Assembly (NCBI GenBank): GCA_005882155.1
Contig: VBCQ01000084.1
Span: 1-9,227, forward strand
Source: Betaproteobacteria bacterium
Lineage (GTDB): Bacteria; Pseudomonadota; Gammaproteobacteria; Burkholderiales; Burkholderiaceae_C
Reading direction: 5' to 3'
Length of the DNA: 9,227 nucleotides
Shown here: in pieces, positions 1 to 6,927 of the stretch
Layout: the number at the start of each line of letters is the position of its first letter
Position numbering within the stretch: position 1 is the stretch's first letter
Notes under the pieces: model-generated
What the model was told of the DNA's origin: nothing
Seen by the model: the letters and a program-made list of their open reading frames with translations, nothing else
Database searches by the model: none
Translations under genes and position numbers: made by a program

Positions 1-278
1 TCGACCGCGGCGCGCGCGTCACCGAGCTGCTGAAGCAGGCGCAGTATTCGCCGCTGCCGATCTCGCTGATGGGCGCGACGCTGTTCGCCGTCAACAAGGG
101 CTTCCTCGACGATGTCGACGTGAAGAAGGCGCTCGCTTTCGAGCACGGCATGCACCAGCATCTGAAGACGAGCCACGCCGCGCTGTTGAAGAAGATCGAA
201 GACAGCAAGGTGCTCGACAAGGACGCCGAGGCCGAGCTGACGGGCGCGATTGCCGCGTTCAAGAAGTCCTTCGCCTGA
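1..278 (+). CDS. atpA: ATP synthase F1 subunit alpha, C-terminal part (5' end outside window)
   Basis: The frame is open from the window edge (codons begin at base 3) to a TGA at 276-278, giving about 91 residues. It reads RGARVTELLKQAQYSPLPIS, then an ALAFEHGMHQHLK stretch, and ends in FKKSFA. This is the C-terminal helical domain of the F1 alpha subunit, whose usual length is about 510-517 residues, so roughly the last sixth is present. Alpha alternates with beta in the catalytic hexamer of the membrane ATP synthase and carries the non-catalytic nucleotide sites, which lie upstream of this window. It is followed 25 nt later by atpG, the standard order alpha-gamma-beta-epsilon. Identification rests on sequence resemblance and context and is very secure. 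Confidence 0.96.
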   Translation, partial: DRGARVTELLKQAQYSPLPISLMGATLFAVNKGFLDDVDVKKALAFEHGMHQHLKTSHAALLKKIEDSKVLDKDAEAELTGAIAAFKKSFA

Positions 279-292
279 CCCTCCCTTTTATC

Positions 293-298
293 AAGGAG
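293..298 (+). promoter_or_regulatory. Shine-Dalgarno site of atpG
   Basis: AAGGAG lies five bases before the ATG at 304. It settles the gamma start: the same frame is open back to an ATG-like codon at 250, inside atpA, but that start has no ribosome site and would add 18 residues absent from the family. Confidence 0.8.
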
Positions 299-303
299 CT
301 GTC

Positions 304-1173
304 ATGGCAGTCGGCAAAGAAATACGCGGCAAGATCAAGAGTGTCGAGAACACCAAGAAGATCACCAAGGCCATGGAGATGGTCGCCGCTTCGAAGATGC
401 GCAAGGCGCAGGAGCGCATGCGCGCGGCGCGTCCGTACAGCGAGAAGATCCGCAGCCTCGCGGCCAATCTGTCGCAGGCCACGCCCGAGTACAAGCACGC
501 ATTCATGGTGAGCAACGACGCGGCCAAGCCGGCCGGCTTCGTTGTCGTCACGACCGACAAGGGCTTGTGTGGCGGCTTGAACACCAACGTGCTGCGCGCG
601 GTGACGGTCAAGCTGCGCGAGCTCGAAGGCCAAGGCGTGAAGTCCGAGGCGGTGGCGATCGGCAACAAGGGCCTCGGCTTCCTGAATCGCATCGGTGCCA
701 AGGTCGTGTCGCAAGCGACGCAGCTCGGCGACAAGCCGCATCTGGACAAGCTGATCGGCCCGGTCAAGACGCTGCTCGACGCTTACGCCGAAGGCCGCTT
801 GAGCGCGGTCTACCTCTGCTACACCCGCTTCATCAACACGATGAAGCAGGAGCCGGTGGTGCAGCAGCTGCTGCCGTTGCCGGCCGAAAGCATGACGGTC
901 GACAAGACCGAGCACGGCTGGGACTATCTCTACGAGCCCGATGCGCCCACCGTCATCGACGAGCTGCTGATGCGCTACACCGAGGCGCTCGTCTACCAGG
1001 CGGTGGCCGAGAACATGGCGTCCGAGCAATCGGCGCGAATGGTCGCGATGAAGTCCGCGACCGACAACGCCGGCAACGTGATCGCCGAGTTGAAGCTCAT
1101 CTACAACAAGACGCGGCAGGCTGCGATCACCAAAGAATTGTCCGAAATCGTCGCGGGTGCCGCGGCGGTCTGA
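304..1173 (+). CDS. atpG: ATP synthase F1 subunit gamma
   Basis: This encodes 289 residues, against 287 in E. coli. Gamma is the rotating central stalk that links the proton-driven c-ring to the alpha3beta3 head. The N-terminal helix begins MAVGKEIRGKIKSVENTKKI and continues TKAMEMVAASKMRKAQ, the gamma signature. TDKGLCGGLN at about residues 84-93 is the conserved turn of the central fold. The C-terminal helix (about 235-289) contains SEQSARMVAMKSATDNA and LIYNKTRQAAITKELSEIV, which with the N-terminal helix forms the coiled coil inserted in the head. It starts after AAGGAG at 293-298 and ends with TGA, 29 nt before atpD. No defects were seen. Certain by family resemblance and operon position. 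Confidence 0.98.
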   Translation: MAVGKEIRGKIKSVENTKKITKAMEMVAASKMRKAQERMRAARPYSEKIRSLAANLSQATPEYKHAFMVSNDAAKPAGFVVVTTDKGLCGGLNTNVLRAVTVKLRELEGQGVKSEAVAIGNKGLGFLNRIGAKVVSQATQLGDKPHLDKLIGPVKTLLDAYAEGRLSAVYLCYTRFINTMKQEPVVQQLLPLPAESMTVDKTEHGWDYLYEPDAPTVIDELLMRYTEALVYQAVAENMASEQSARMVAMKSATDNAGNVIAELKLIYNKTRQAAITKELSEIVAGAAAV

Positions 1174-1202
1174 GCACGAAGATTTGATTCAAAGGAAACA
1201 AC

Positions 1203-2603
<1,401 letters not shown>

Positions 2604-2623
2604 GCAGCGACCAAGGACACAGC

Positions 2624-3043
2624 ATGGCAACCCTGCAAGTGGACGTCGTCTCCGCCGAAGAGAACATCTTCTCCGGCGTCGCGAAGTTTGTCGCGCTGCC
2701 GGGTGAGATGGGCGAGCTCGGAATCTATCCGCGCCACACGCCGCTGATCACCCGCATCAAGCCCGGAGCGGTGCGCATCGAGCGCGCCGACACCGGCGAA
2801 GTCGAGTTCGTCTTCGTCGCCGGCGGCATTCTCGAAGTGCAACCCGGCACGGTGACGGTACTCGCCGACACCGCGATCCGCGGCAAGGACCTCGATGAAG
2901 CGAAGGCCGTCGAAGCGAAGAAGCTGGCCGAAGAAGCGCTGAAGAACGCGAACAGCGACATCGATCTCGCGAAGGCACAGAACGAGCTCGTCGCGTTGGC
3001 CGCGCAACTCGCTGCGCTGCGCCGCTTCCGCAGCGCGAAGTAA
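2624..3043 (+). CDS. atpC: ATP synthase F1 subunit epsilon, canonical copy
   Basis: This encodes 139 residues, the normal length. Epsilon sits on the central stalk, couples gamma to the c-ring, and can inhibit ATP hydrolysis through its C-terminal helices. Residues 1-86 form the beta-barrel domain, with the hallmark run LPGEMGELGIYPRHTPLIT (25-43) followed by IKPGAVRI and VAGGILEVQPGTVTVLAD. Residues 89-139 form the charged, Ala-rich helical hairpin (KDLDEAKAVEAKKLAEEALK, ending in AALRRF), so the inhibitory domain is present. AAGGA at 2613-2617 lies 6 nt before the ATG. It is the last gene in the usual atp order and is followed, unusually, by a second copy of itself. Confidence 0.98.
   Translation: MATLQVDVVSAEENIFSGVAKFVALPGEMGELGIYPRHTPLITRIKPGAVRIERADTGEVEFVFVAGGILEVQPGTVTVLADTAIRGKDLDEAKAVEAKKLAEEALKNANSDIDLAKAQNELVALAAQLAALRRFRSAK
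2810..2838 (+). repeat. 29-bp exact direct repeat, copy 1 (within first epsilon gene)
   Basis: Twenty-nine bases beginning GTCTTCGTCGCCGGCGG are identical to 3297-3325 in the second epsilon gene. It codes for VFVAGGILEV in both. It is the longest uninterrupted nucleotide match I found between the two copies, and it sits in the most conserved part of the beta-barrel domain. Confidence 0.9.
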
Positions 3044-3092
3044 TCTCTCCCTCTCCCCTGGGAACAAGGGAACGAGGAACAACACGAAGCTC

Positions 3093-3110
3093 GCGCGGTA
3101 TAACCCGCGC
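3093..3110 (+). promoter_or_regulatory. Possible promoter for the second epsilon gene: TATAAC box within an inverted repeat
   Basis: GCGCGG (3093-3098) and CCGCGC (3105-3110) are perfect inverted arms around TATAAC (3099-3104). TATAAC matches the sigma-70 -10 consensus TATAAT at five of six bases. The right arm directly touches the ATG at 3111, so transcription starting about 7 bases after the box would give a leaderless or near-leaderless mRNA. No Shine-Dalgarno site precedes 3111 at a useful distance. The -35 region is poor: GGAACA at 3076-3081, 17-bp spacing, three of six matches. The dyad could be an operator, a weak hairpin, or chance in GC-rich DNA. Confidence 0.4.
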
Positions 3111-3527
3111 ATGCCGACGCTGCATGTCGATGTCGTTTCCGCCGAAGGCTTTCTGTTCTCCGGCGAAGCGAGCTTCGTCGCACTGCCGGGCGAGATGGGC
3201 GAGCTCGGCATCTACCCGCGCCACGCGCCGCTGATCACGCGCATCAAGCCGGGGGCAGTGCGAATCCACTTGGCGGCCAACGGCGCTGAGGAATTTGTCT
3301 TCGTCGCCGGCGGCATTCTCGAAGTCCAGCCCGGCACGGTGACGGTGCTTGCCGACACCGCCGTGCGGGCCAAGGACCTCGACGAAGCGCGCGCCGCCGA
3401 AGGCAAGAAGCTCGCCGAGGACAAGCTGCGCAACGCGAAGACCAACATCGACTTCGCCGCCGCGCGCGCCGAGTTCGCGATGATGGCGGCGCAGATCGCC
3501 GCGCTGCGCCGCTTGCACAAAAAGTGA
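3111..3527 (+). CDS. Second ATP synthase epsilon subunit (tandem paralogue of atpC)
   Basis: This is an intact 138-residue epsilon protein, hand-aligned to the upstream copy without gaps, with about 100 of 138 positions identical. Conservation is uneven. The barrel blocks FVALPGEMGELGIYPRH, PLITRIKPGAVRI and a 24-residue run starting EFVFVAGGILEV are identical. The N-terminal tip (GFLFSGEAS against ENIFSGVAK), the loop around residues 53-60 and the C-terminal helices (ending AALRRLHKK) diverge. Both copies keep the two-helix C-terminal domain. It begins 67 nt after the first copy and lacks a Shine-Dalgarno site, but has a TATAAC box abutting the ATG. It could be an alternative epsilon with a different inhibitory strength, or a redundant duplicate. 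The open frame and synonymous drift argue that it is or was under selection. It ends 7 nt from the convergent FecR-protein gene. Confidence 0.92.
   Translation: MPTLHVDVVSAEGFLFSGEASFVALPGEMGELGIYPRHAPLITRIKPGAVRIHLAANGAEEFVFVAGGILEVQPGTVTVLADTAVRAKDLDEARAAEGKKLAEDKLRNAKTNIDFAAARAEFAMMAAQIAALRRLHKK
3297..3325 (+). repeat. 29-bp exact direct repeat, copy 2 (within second epsilon gene)
   Basis: This is the partner of 2810-2838. Flanking bases differ immediately on both sides, so the match is exactly 29 bases. The two copies lie 487 bp apart, in the same orientation and the same codon phase, as expected for a tandem gene duplication. Confidence 0.9.
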
Positions 3528-3534
3528 GACTGGT

Positions 3535-4653
3535 TCAGCGAGTGCGCGTGTCGCCGACGCAGGCGAAGTGCAGCGGTGTCGATGCCGCGCCGGCTTGCCC
3601 TTGCGCATTGCGCGCCTGCACCGTCCAGCGATAGACATTGTTCAGCCGCAGCATCTCGCCGACCGCGATGCGCGTCTCGCGCACGGTGGTTGCAGGCAGG
3701 CGCCGCCATGCCGTGGGGGTGGCGAGCGGCGCTGCGGCGATCACCACTGCGTAGTCGCTCGCACCGTCGACACCGGCCCACGACAGCGCCAGCGAGCGGC
3801 AGTCGTAGACGAGGGACGGCCGCTCGGCAATCGGGCTGCCCGGAACTGCGCGCGGCGGTGCGGCCAACGGTGTCGGGTGCGAGCTCGCCGCCGCGTCGCG
3901 GTCCTCGCGCTCGTGGTTTGCAATGATCAGCGCCGCCAGGCCGCCGACGGCGAGAGTCGTTGCCGCGTGGCCGCCGTATTGCGGTGGCGGCGGCGGCGCG
4001 AGGCGCTCGACCCGCTCGACCCAGGCGCGGGCGCGATTCACCTCGTCGGTCGATGCACGCATCGGTTGCGGCGCAGCAGCCGCGCGACCGGCCGGCGCGG
4101 AAGCCACGGTCATGGCCCCGGCGCCGAGCTTCACCGGTGCCCACGCGTTCGTCAACGACGCGACGTTGACGATGCCGTCGAACACGACGACGGTCGCTTC
4201 GCCCGACGACGTCGAGCGCACGAGGTAGGCCGTGCCCTCGGCGCCGGCGGAAACGAAGCTCGTCTGGATCGCGAACGCGCCGCGGATCTTGGCGAAGACT
4301 TCGCCGACGAAATCGGTGAACGATCCGATGCGGCCGCGGCTGTCGGGCCGCATGTAGACCTCGGTGCCAGACGGGTAGCGGATCAGCGCGTAGGCGGTCG
4401 GCCCGGTGACGACCTGATCGCCCGGCTGCAGGCTCATCTCGGCACGGCCGTCGATCCAGCGGTCGCCGCGGTAGACGCGAACGAGGCCGCTCTCGTTGGC
4501 TTGCGCGGCGCGCTGCCCGTCGACGACGACCGCGGCCAGCGTGATGCTGTTCTGCGCTGCCGCCGGGGTGCCGCAGCCCATCAGCATCGAGACCACGCCG
4601 ATGAAGGCGAGCGCCGCGACGCAACGAGCCGACACTGAACCGATCATTGTCAT
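3535..4653 (-). CDS. FecR-domain lipoprotein, partner of the TIR-CHASE2 protein
   Basis: This encodes 372 residues. The ATG (4653-4651) overlaps the stop of the upstream gene as ATGA, indicating translational coupling; a second ATG two codons later is possible. The N-terminus is a hydrophobic signal ending LMGC with Cys27, a plausible though imperfect lipobox, so an exported lipoprotein is likely. Residues about 75-180 resemble a FecR domain: LQPGDQVVTGPTAYALIRYPSGTEVYMRP, then GAEGTAYLV where the family usually has RGTEF, then TVVVFDGIVNVAS. Residues 201-219 look helical. A proline run (220-224) and a hydrophobic stretch, ATTLAVGGLAALIIA (231-245), follow. Residues 281-366 suggest a fibronectin-like beta domain with Cys285 and Cys365 as a possible disulfide. 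No sigma factor is adjacent, so it is not a classical FecR regulator. It probably works in the periplasm with the CHASE2 sensor; ligand unknown. Confidence 0.85.
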   Translation of the reverse strand: MTMIGSVSARCVAALAFIGVVSMLMGCGTPAAAQNSITLAAVVVDGQRAAQANESGLVRVYRGDRWIDGRAEMSLQPGDQVVTGPTAYALIRYPSGTEVYMRPDSRGRIGSFTDFVGEVFAKIRGAFAIQTSFVSAGAEGTAYLVRSTSSGEATVVVFDGIVNVASLTNAWAPVKLGAGAMTVASAPAGRAAAAPQPMRASTDEVNRARAWVERVERLAPPPPPQYGGHAATTLAVGGLAALIIANHEREDRDAAASSHPTPLAAPPRAVPGSPIAERPSLVYDCRSLALSWAGVDGASDYAVVIAAAPLATPTAWRRLPATTVRETRIAVGEMLRLNNVYRWTVQARNAQGQAGAASTPLHFACVGDTRTR

Positions 4654-6338
4654 GACACACCTCGCTTCTCGATTCGAAACATCGCCCACCACGCGAGCGC
4701 AAACGCGACCAGCGCCGCCGGCAGGTTGACGAGCAGATGCTGGCTGCGATACACGGCGGCCGCGGCGGCGATGCAGACGACCGCACACCCCACAGCGACC
4801 GCGCTGCGCACGAGCCGCGGCTTCGCGGCGCTGGCGCGGCGTGCGAACGCGCCGGCCAGGCCCATGCCGAGCATCACCGCGAACTGGCCGGCGCTGCCGA
4901 GCGGTCGGATGACGTCGCCGCGAACGATCGCATCGATCTGCTCGGCGATCAGCTCGACGCCCCAGCGTTCGCTGCCGGCGGGCCCCGACGCGATCGCCAT
5001 CACGTCCTGGTCGGGCAGCTCGAGTCCGACCAGCACGATCTTGCCGCGCAGCGCGCCGAGCTCGCTCGTGTCGGCTGTGTTGAGCACGCGTTCGTAGGCG
5101 AGCCGGCGCGGCGCGTCGCGCAGCACCGGCAGCACTGCGGGGTCGAAGAGCTGGATCGCGACGCGGTCGCCGCGGCGCACCGCTTCGCAGCCCGGCTGCG
5201 AAGCGCGCACCGTCTCTTCGTCGGAGTAGCCGATGTCCGGCGAGCGCTGCTCGCGCGGCAGGCGAACGCGCAGCTCGCGCGCGCTGCGGTCGATCGATTC
5301 GATCGCACCACCGCCGCTGAACGCTGCGAGTGCGAGCGACGGCGAGCGCTGCGCGCGATGCTCGAGCGCGAGCTGCATCGAGCGCGCACGGCCGAGCTTG
5401 GTGCCGGCACAGGCGATGCCCCAGCCGGCGACTGCGGCGAAGCGCGGCAGCAGCGCCGGTGCGTCGCCGTTCATCTGCTGCACCGCGAACGCGACCGGCG
5501 TCGGCGCGGCGCGGCGAATCGCTGCCTCGAGCGCGTCGTCGTCGGCCGGCGCGCCGGCGCGCTCGATAAACAGATCGAACGCGATGCTGCGTACGCCGGC
5601 TTGCGCCAGACTATCGATCAGCCGCGCATGCTCGCGCCGCCAGCTCGCATCGAAAGGCCGGCCGATCTGCTGCACCGTCTTCGTGTCGATCGCGATCAAC
5701 ACCACCTCGCCGCTCCACGGCGGGCTCGCCGCGGTGTCGCCCAGCCACATCGTCACGCTGTCGAGCCGCGTCTCGAGTCCGACGTAGTCGAACAACGCGA
5801 CCCAGGCAGCGCAGAACATCGCGAGGCCGACGCCAGCGCCGGCGAGCTGCGCGCGGTGAGCCGAGCGGATGCGTTGGCGAAGATCGTGTGCAGCATCTTC
5901 GAACGAGCGGCCTAGCAAGGTCTCGATCAGCGCGTTCAGCTGCAGCTTCAGCGCGCGCTCGTCGAGGCTCAGGCAGTTCAAGGTGCGCAGCGCAGCGAGA
6001 TTGTCCGGCAGGCCGGCGCCTGGCGGCTGCGCTTGGCCGACCAGCACCGGCACGACGCGCAGCCCGCGCTGCAACGCGCGCGCGAGCTCGTAGCGCACGT
6101 AGTCGTCGCCATGGAGCCGGCTTTGCAGCATCTCGGCCCAGCGCGGACCGATGACGGCGACGACCACGTCAGCCGCATCGAGCCGAGCATCGATCGCCTG
6201 CGCGAAATCTTCGCCGTAATCGATGTCGTCGATGTCCATGAACACCTCATCGGCACCGAAGCGCGCCGCCAACTCGTTGCGAATCAGCTGCGCATGAATG
6301 ATGCTGTCGTCGCGACGGTAGCTGATGAAGACCTTCAT
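4650..6338 (-). CDS. TIR domain-CHASE2 sensor membrane protein
   Basis: This encodes 562 residues. The start MKVFISYRRDDS is the first TIR strand; the frame is open further upstream but would add 81 unrelated residues. The TIR domain (1-~143) has box 1 ISYRRDDS, a BB-loop region VFMDIDDIDYGEDF (32-45), VVVAVIGPRW, DDYVRYELARAL with Glu84 where NAD-cleaving TIRs such as SARM1 have WxxxE, and VVPVLVG. One membrane helix follows (about 166-186), then a CHASE2-type periplasmic sensor (about 187-475) containing VVLIAIDTKTVQQIGRPFD and AGVRSIAFDLFI, then three helices (about 483-499, 511-529, 536-554). Basic residues at 500-511 and 555-559 fit an N-in, C-in topology. CHASE2 proteins usually carry a C-terminal output domain; here none follows and the TIR is the only candidate output. 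Ligand and reaction are unproven. The coupled FecR lipoprotein gene is downstream. The ribosome site is weak. Confidence 0.9.
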   Translation of the reverse strand: MKVFISYRRDDSIIHAQLIRNELAARFGADEVFMDIDDIDYGEDFAQAIDARLDAADVVVAVIGPRWAEMLQSRLHGDDYVRYELARALQRGLRVVPVLVGQAQPPGAGLPDNLAALRTLNCLSLDERALKLQLNALIETLLGRSFEDAAHDLRQRIRSAHRAQLAGAGVGLAMFCAAWVALFDYVGLETRLDSVTMWLGDTAASPPWSGEVVLIAIDTKTVQQIGRPFDASWRREHARLIDSLAQAGVRSIAFDLFIERAGAPADDDALEAAIRRAAPTPVAFAVQQMNGDAPALLPRFAAVAGWGIACAGTKLGRARSMQLALEHRAQRSPSLALAAFSGGGAIESIDRSARELRVRLPREQRSPDIGYSDEETVRASQPGCEAVRRGDRVAIQLFDPAVLPVLRDAPRRLAYERVLNTADTSELGALRGKIVLVGLELPDQDVMAIASGPAGSERWGVELIAEQIDAIVRGDVIRPLGSAGQFAVMLGMGLAGAFARRASAAKPRLVRSAVAVGCAVVCIAAAAAVYRSQHLLVNLPAALVAFALAWWAMFRIEKRGVS

Positions 6339-6412
6339 GGGCCGTTCAGCAGAGGCAGGGCGCCCAGCATAGAGCCGAGGCCTGCTGGCGCAAAGCCCAT
6401 GTTCTTGGGGCG
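6339..6412 (-). other. 74-nt spacer before the TIR-CHASE2 gene; weak promoter-like pair
   Basis: This is the only sizeable gap in the minus-strand gene run. On the minus strand it contains TTGCGC (6393-6388), 16 bp, then TATGCT (6371-6366), about 27 nt before the ATG. The hexamers match the sigma-70 consensus at three and four of six positions. This is close to chance in such DNA, so an internal promoter is only a possibility. No clear hairpin terminator was seen, so readthrough from the TPM genes is equally plausible. Confidence 0.25.
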
Positions 6413-6919
6413 CTACAAGATCAGCGGTGCGTCGGGCAGCTCGTTCGGATTCTTTTCGCCCGGCGCGAGCGCGAAGTGCTGCATCAGCAGCGCGTCGACC
6501 GCGTCGATCGCCGCGTGCAGCCCGGCTTCGAACTGGCCCGCCTTGAACGCCGCCGCCATGCCGTTGAGCAGCGCCTGCCACGCGGTGCTCGACACCGGAT
6601 CATTGAGCCCGCGGTCGGCGACGATTTCGATTCGCCGCTCGGCGAGCAGCAGGTAGATCAGCACGCCGTTGTTGTGCGCGGTGTCCCACACGCGCAGCTT
6701 GCCGAACAGCGCGATCGCGCGATCGCGTGCGCTGGCGTTGCGCCACAGGTACGACAGCGGCATCCCGGCCTCGATGCAGACGCGGATCTCGCCGCTGTGC
6801 TTGAGCTCGCTCGCCTTCACGCGCGCTTCGATTCGCTGTGGCGCGCCGCGGCCGAGCGCGCGCCGCGCATCGGTCTCGTCGATCCAGCGGTGCTTGAGGA
6901 TGCGCCTGAGCCTATTCAT
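6413..6919 (-). CDS. Small TPM-domain protein without signal peptide
   Basis: This encodes 168 residues. The start MNRLRRILKHRWIDE lies 8 nt after the stop of the preceding TPM gene. The sequence TGAGGCGCG before it doubles as stop and a modest ribosome site, which supports this start over longer in-frame options. The TPM fold (named for TLP18.3, Psb32 and MOLO-1) covers most of the protein: RIEARVKASELKHSGEIRVC (29-48), the characteristic RVWDTAHNNGVLIYLLLAERRIEIVADRGL (76-105), then AAFKAGQFEAGLHAAIDAV (123-141). The tail NELPDAPLIL is the one I know from the betaproteobacterial version. No signal peptide or membrane helix is evident, so it is likely cytoplasmic or peripherally attached through the basic N-terminus. 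Its function is not established, and it travels with lemA and the secreted TPM protein. Confidence 0.9.
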   Translation of the reverse strand: MNRLRRILKHRWIDETDARRALGRGAPQRIEARVKASELKHSGEIRVCIEAGMPLSYLWRNASARDRAIALFGKLRVWDTAHNNGVLIYLLLAERRIEIVADRGLNDPVSSTAWQALLNGMAAAFKAGQFEAGLHAAIDAVDALLMQHFALAPGEKNPNELPDAPLIL

Positions 6920-6927
6920 CGCGCGCC

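Noticed and set aside
250..303. Upstream in-frame start for atpG
   Set aside because: It would add 18 non-family residues inside atpA. AAGGAG at 293-298 and homology both favour 304.
3044..3070. Possible terminator after the first epsilon gene (TCCC/GGGA pairings)
   Set aside because: The stems are four bases with implausible loops and no T-run. It cannot be called a rho-independent terminator.
3528..3534. Bidirectional terminator between the converging epsilon and FecR-protein genes
   Set aside because: Only 7 nt separate the stops, and neither side shows a hairpin with a T-run.
4654..4788. Longer N-terminus for the FecR-domain protein
   Set aside because: The extra 45 residues overlap the C-terminal coding region of the TIR-CHASE2 gene and precede a clear lipoprotein signal. 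The ATGA overlap supports 4653.
6339..6581. Longer N-terminus (81 residues) for the TIR-CHASE2 protein
   Set aside because: The TIR domain begins exactly at MKVFISYRRDD (start 6338). The upstream frame overlaps the TPM gene and is Arg/Ala-rich shadow sequence.
6710..6727. 18-bp perfect palindrome of two GCGATCGC units
   Set aside because: It lies inside the conserved small TPM gene (coding for RDRAIAL) in DNA where GCG/CGC/GATC strings are common. A single occurrence gives no support for a regulatory or repeat function.
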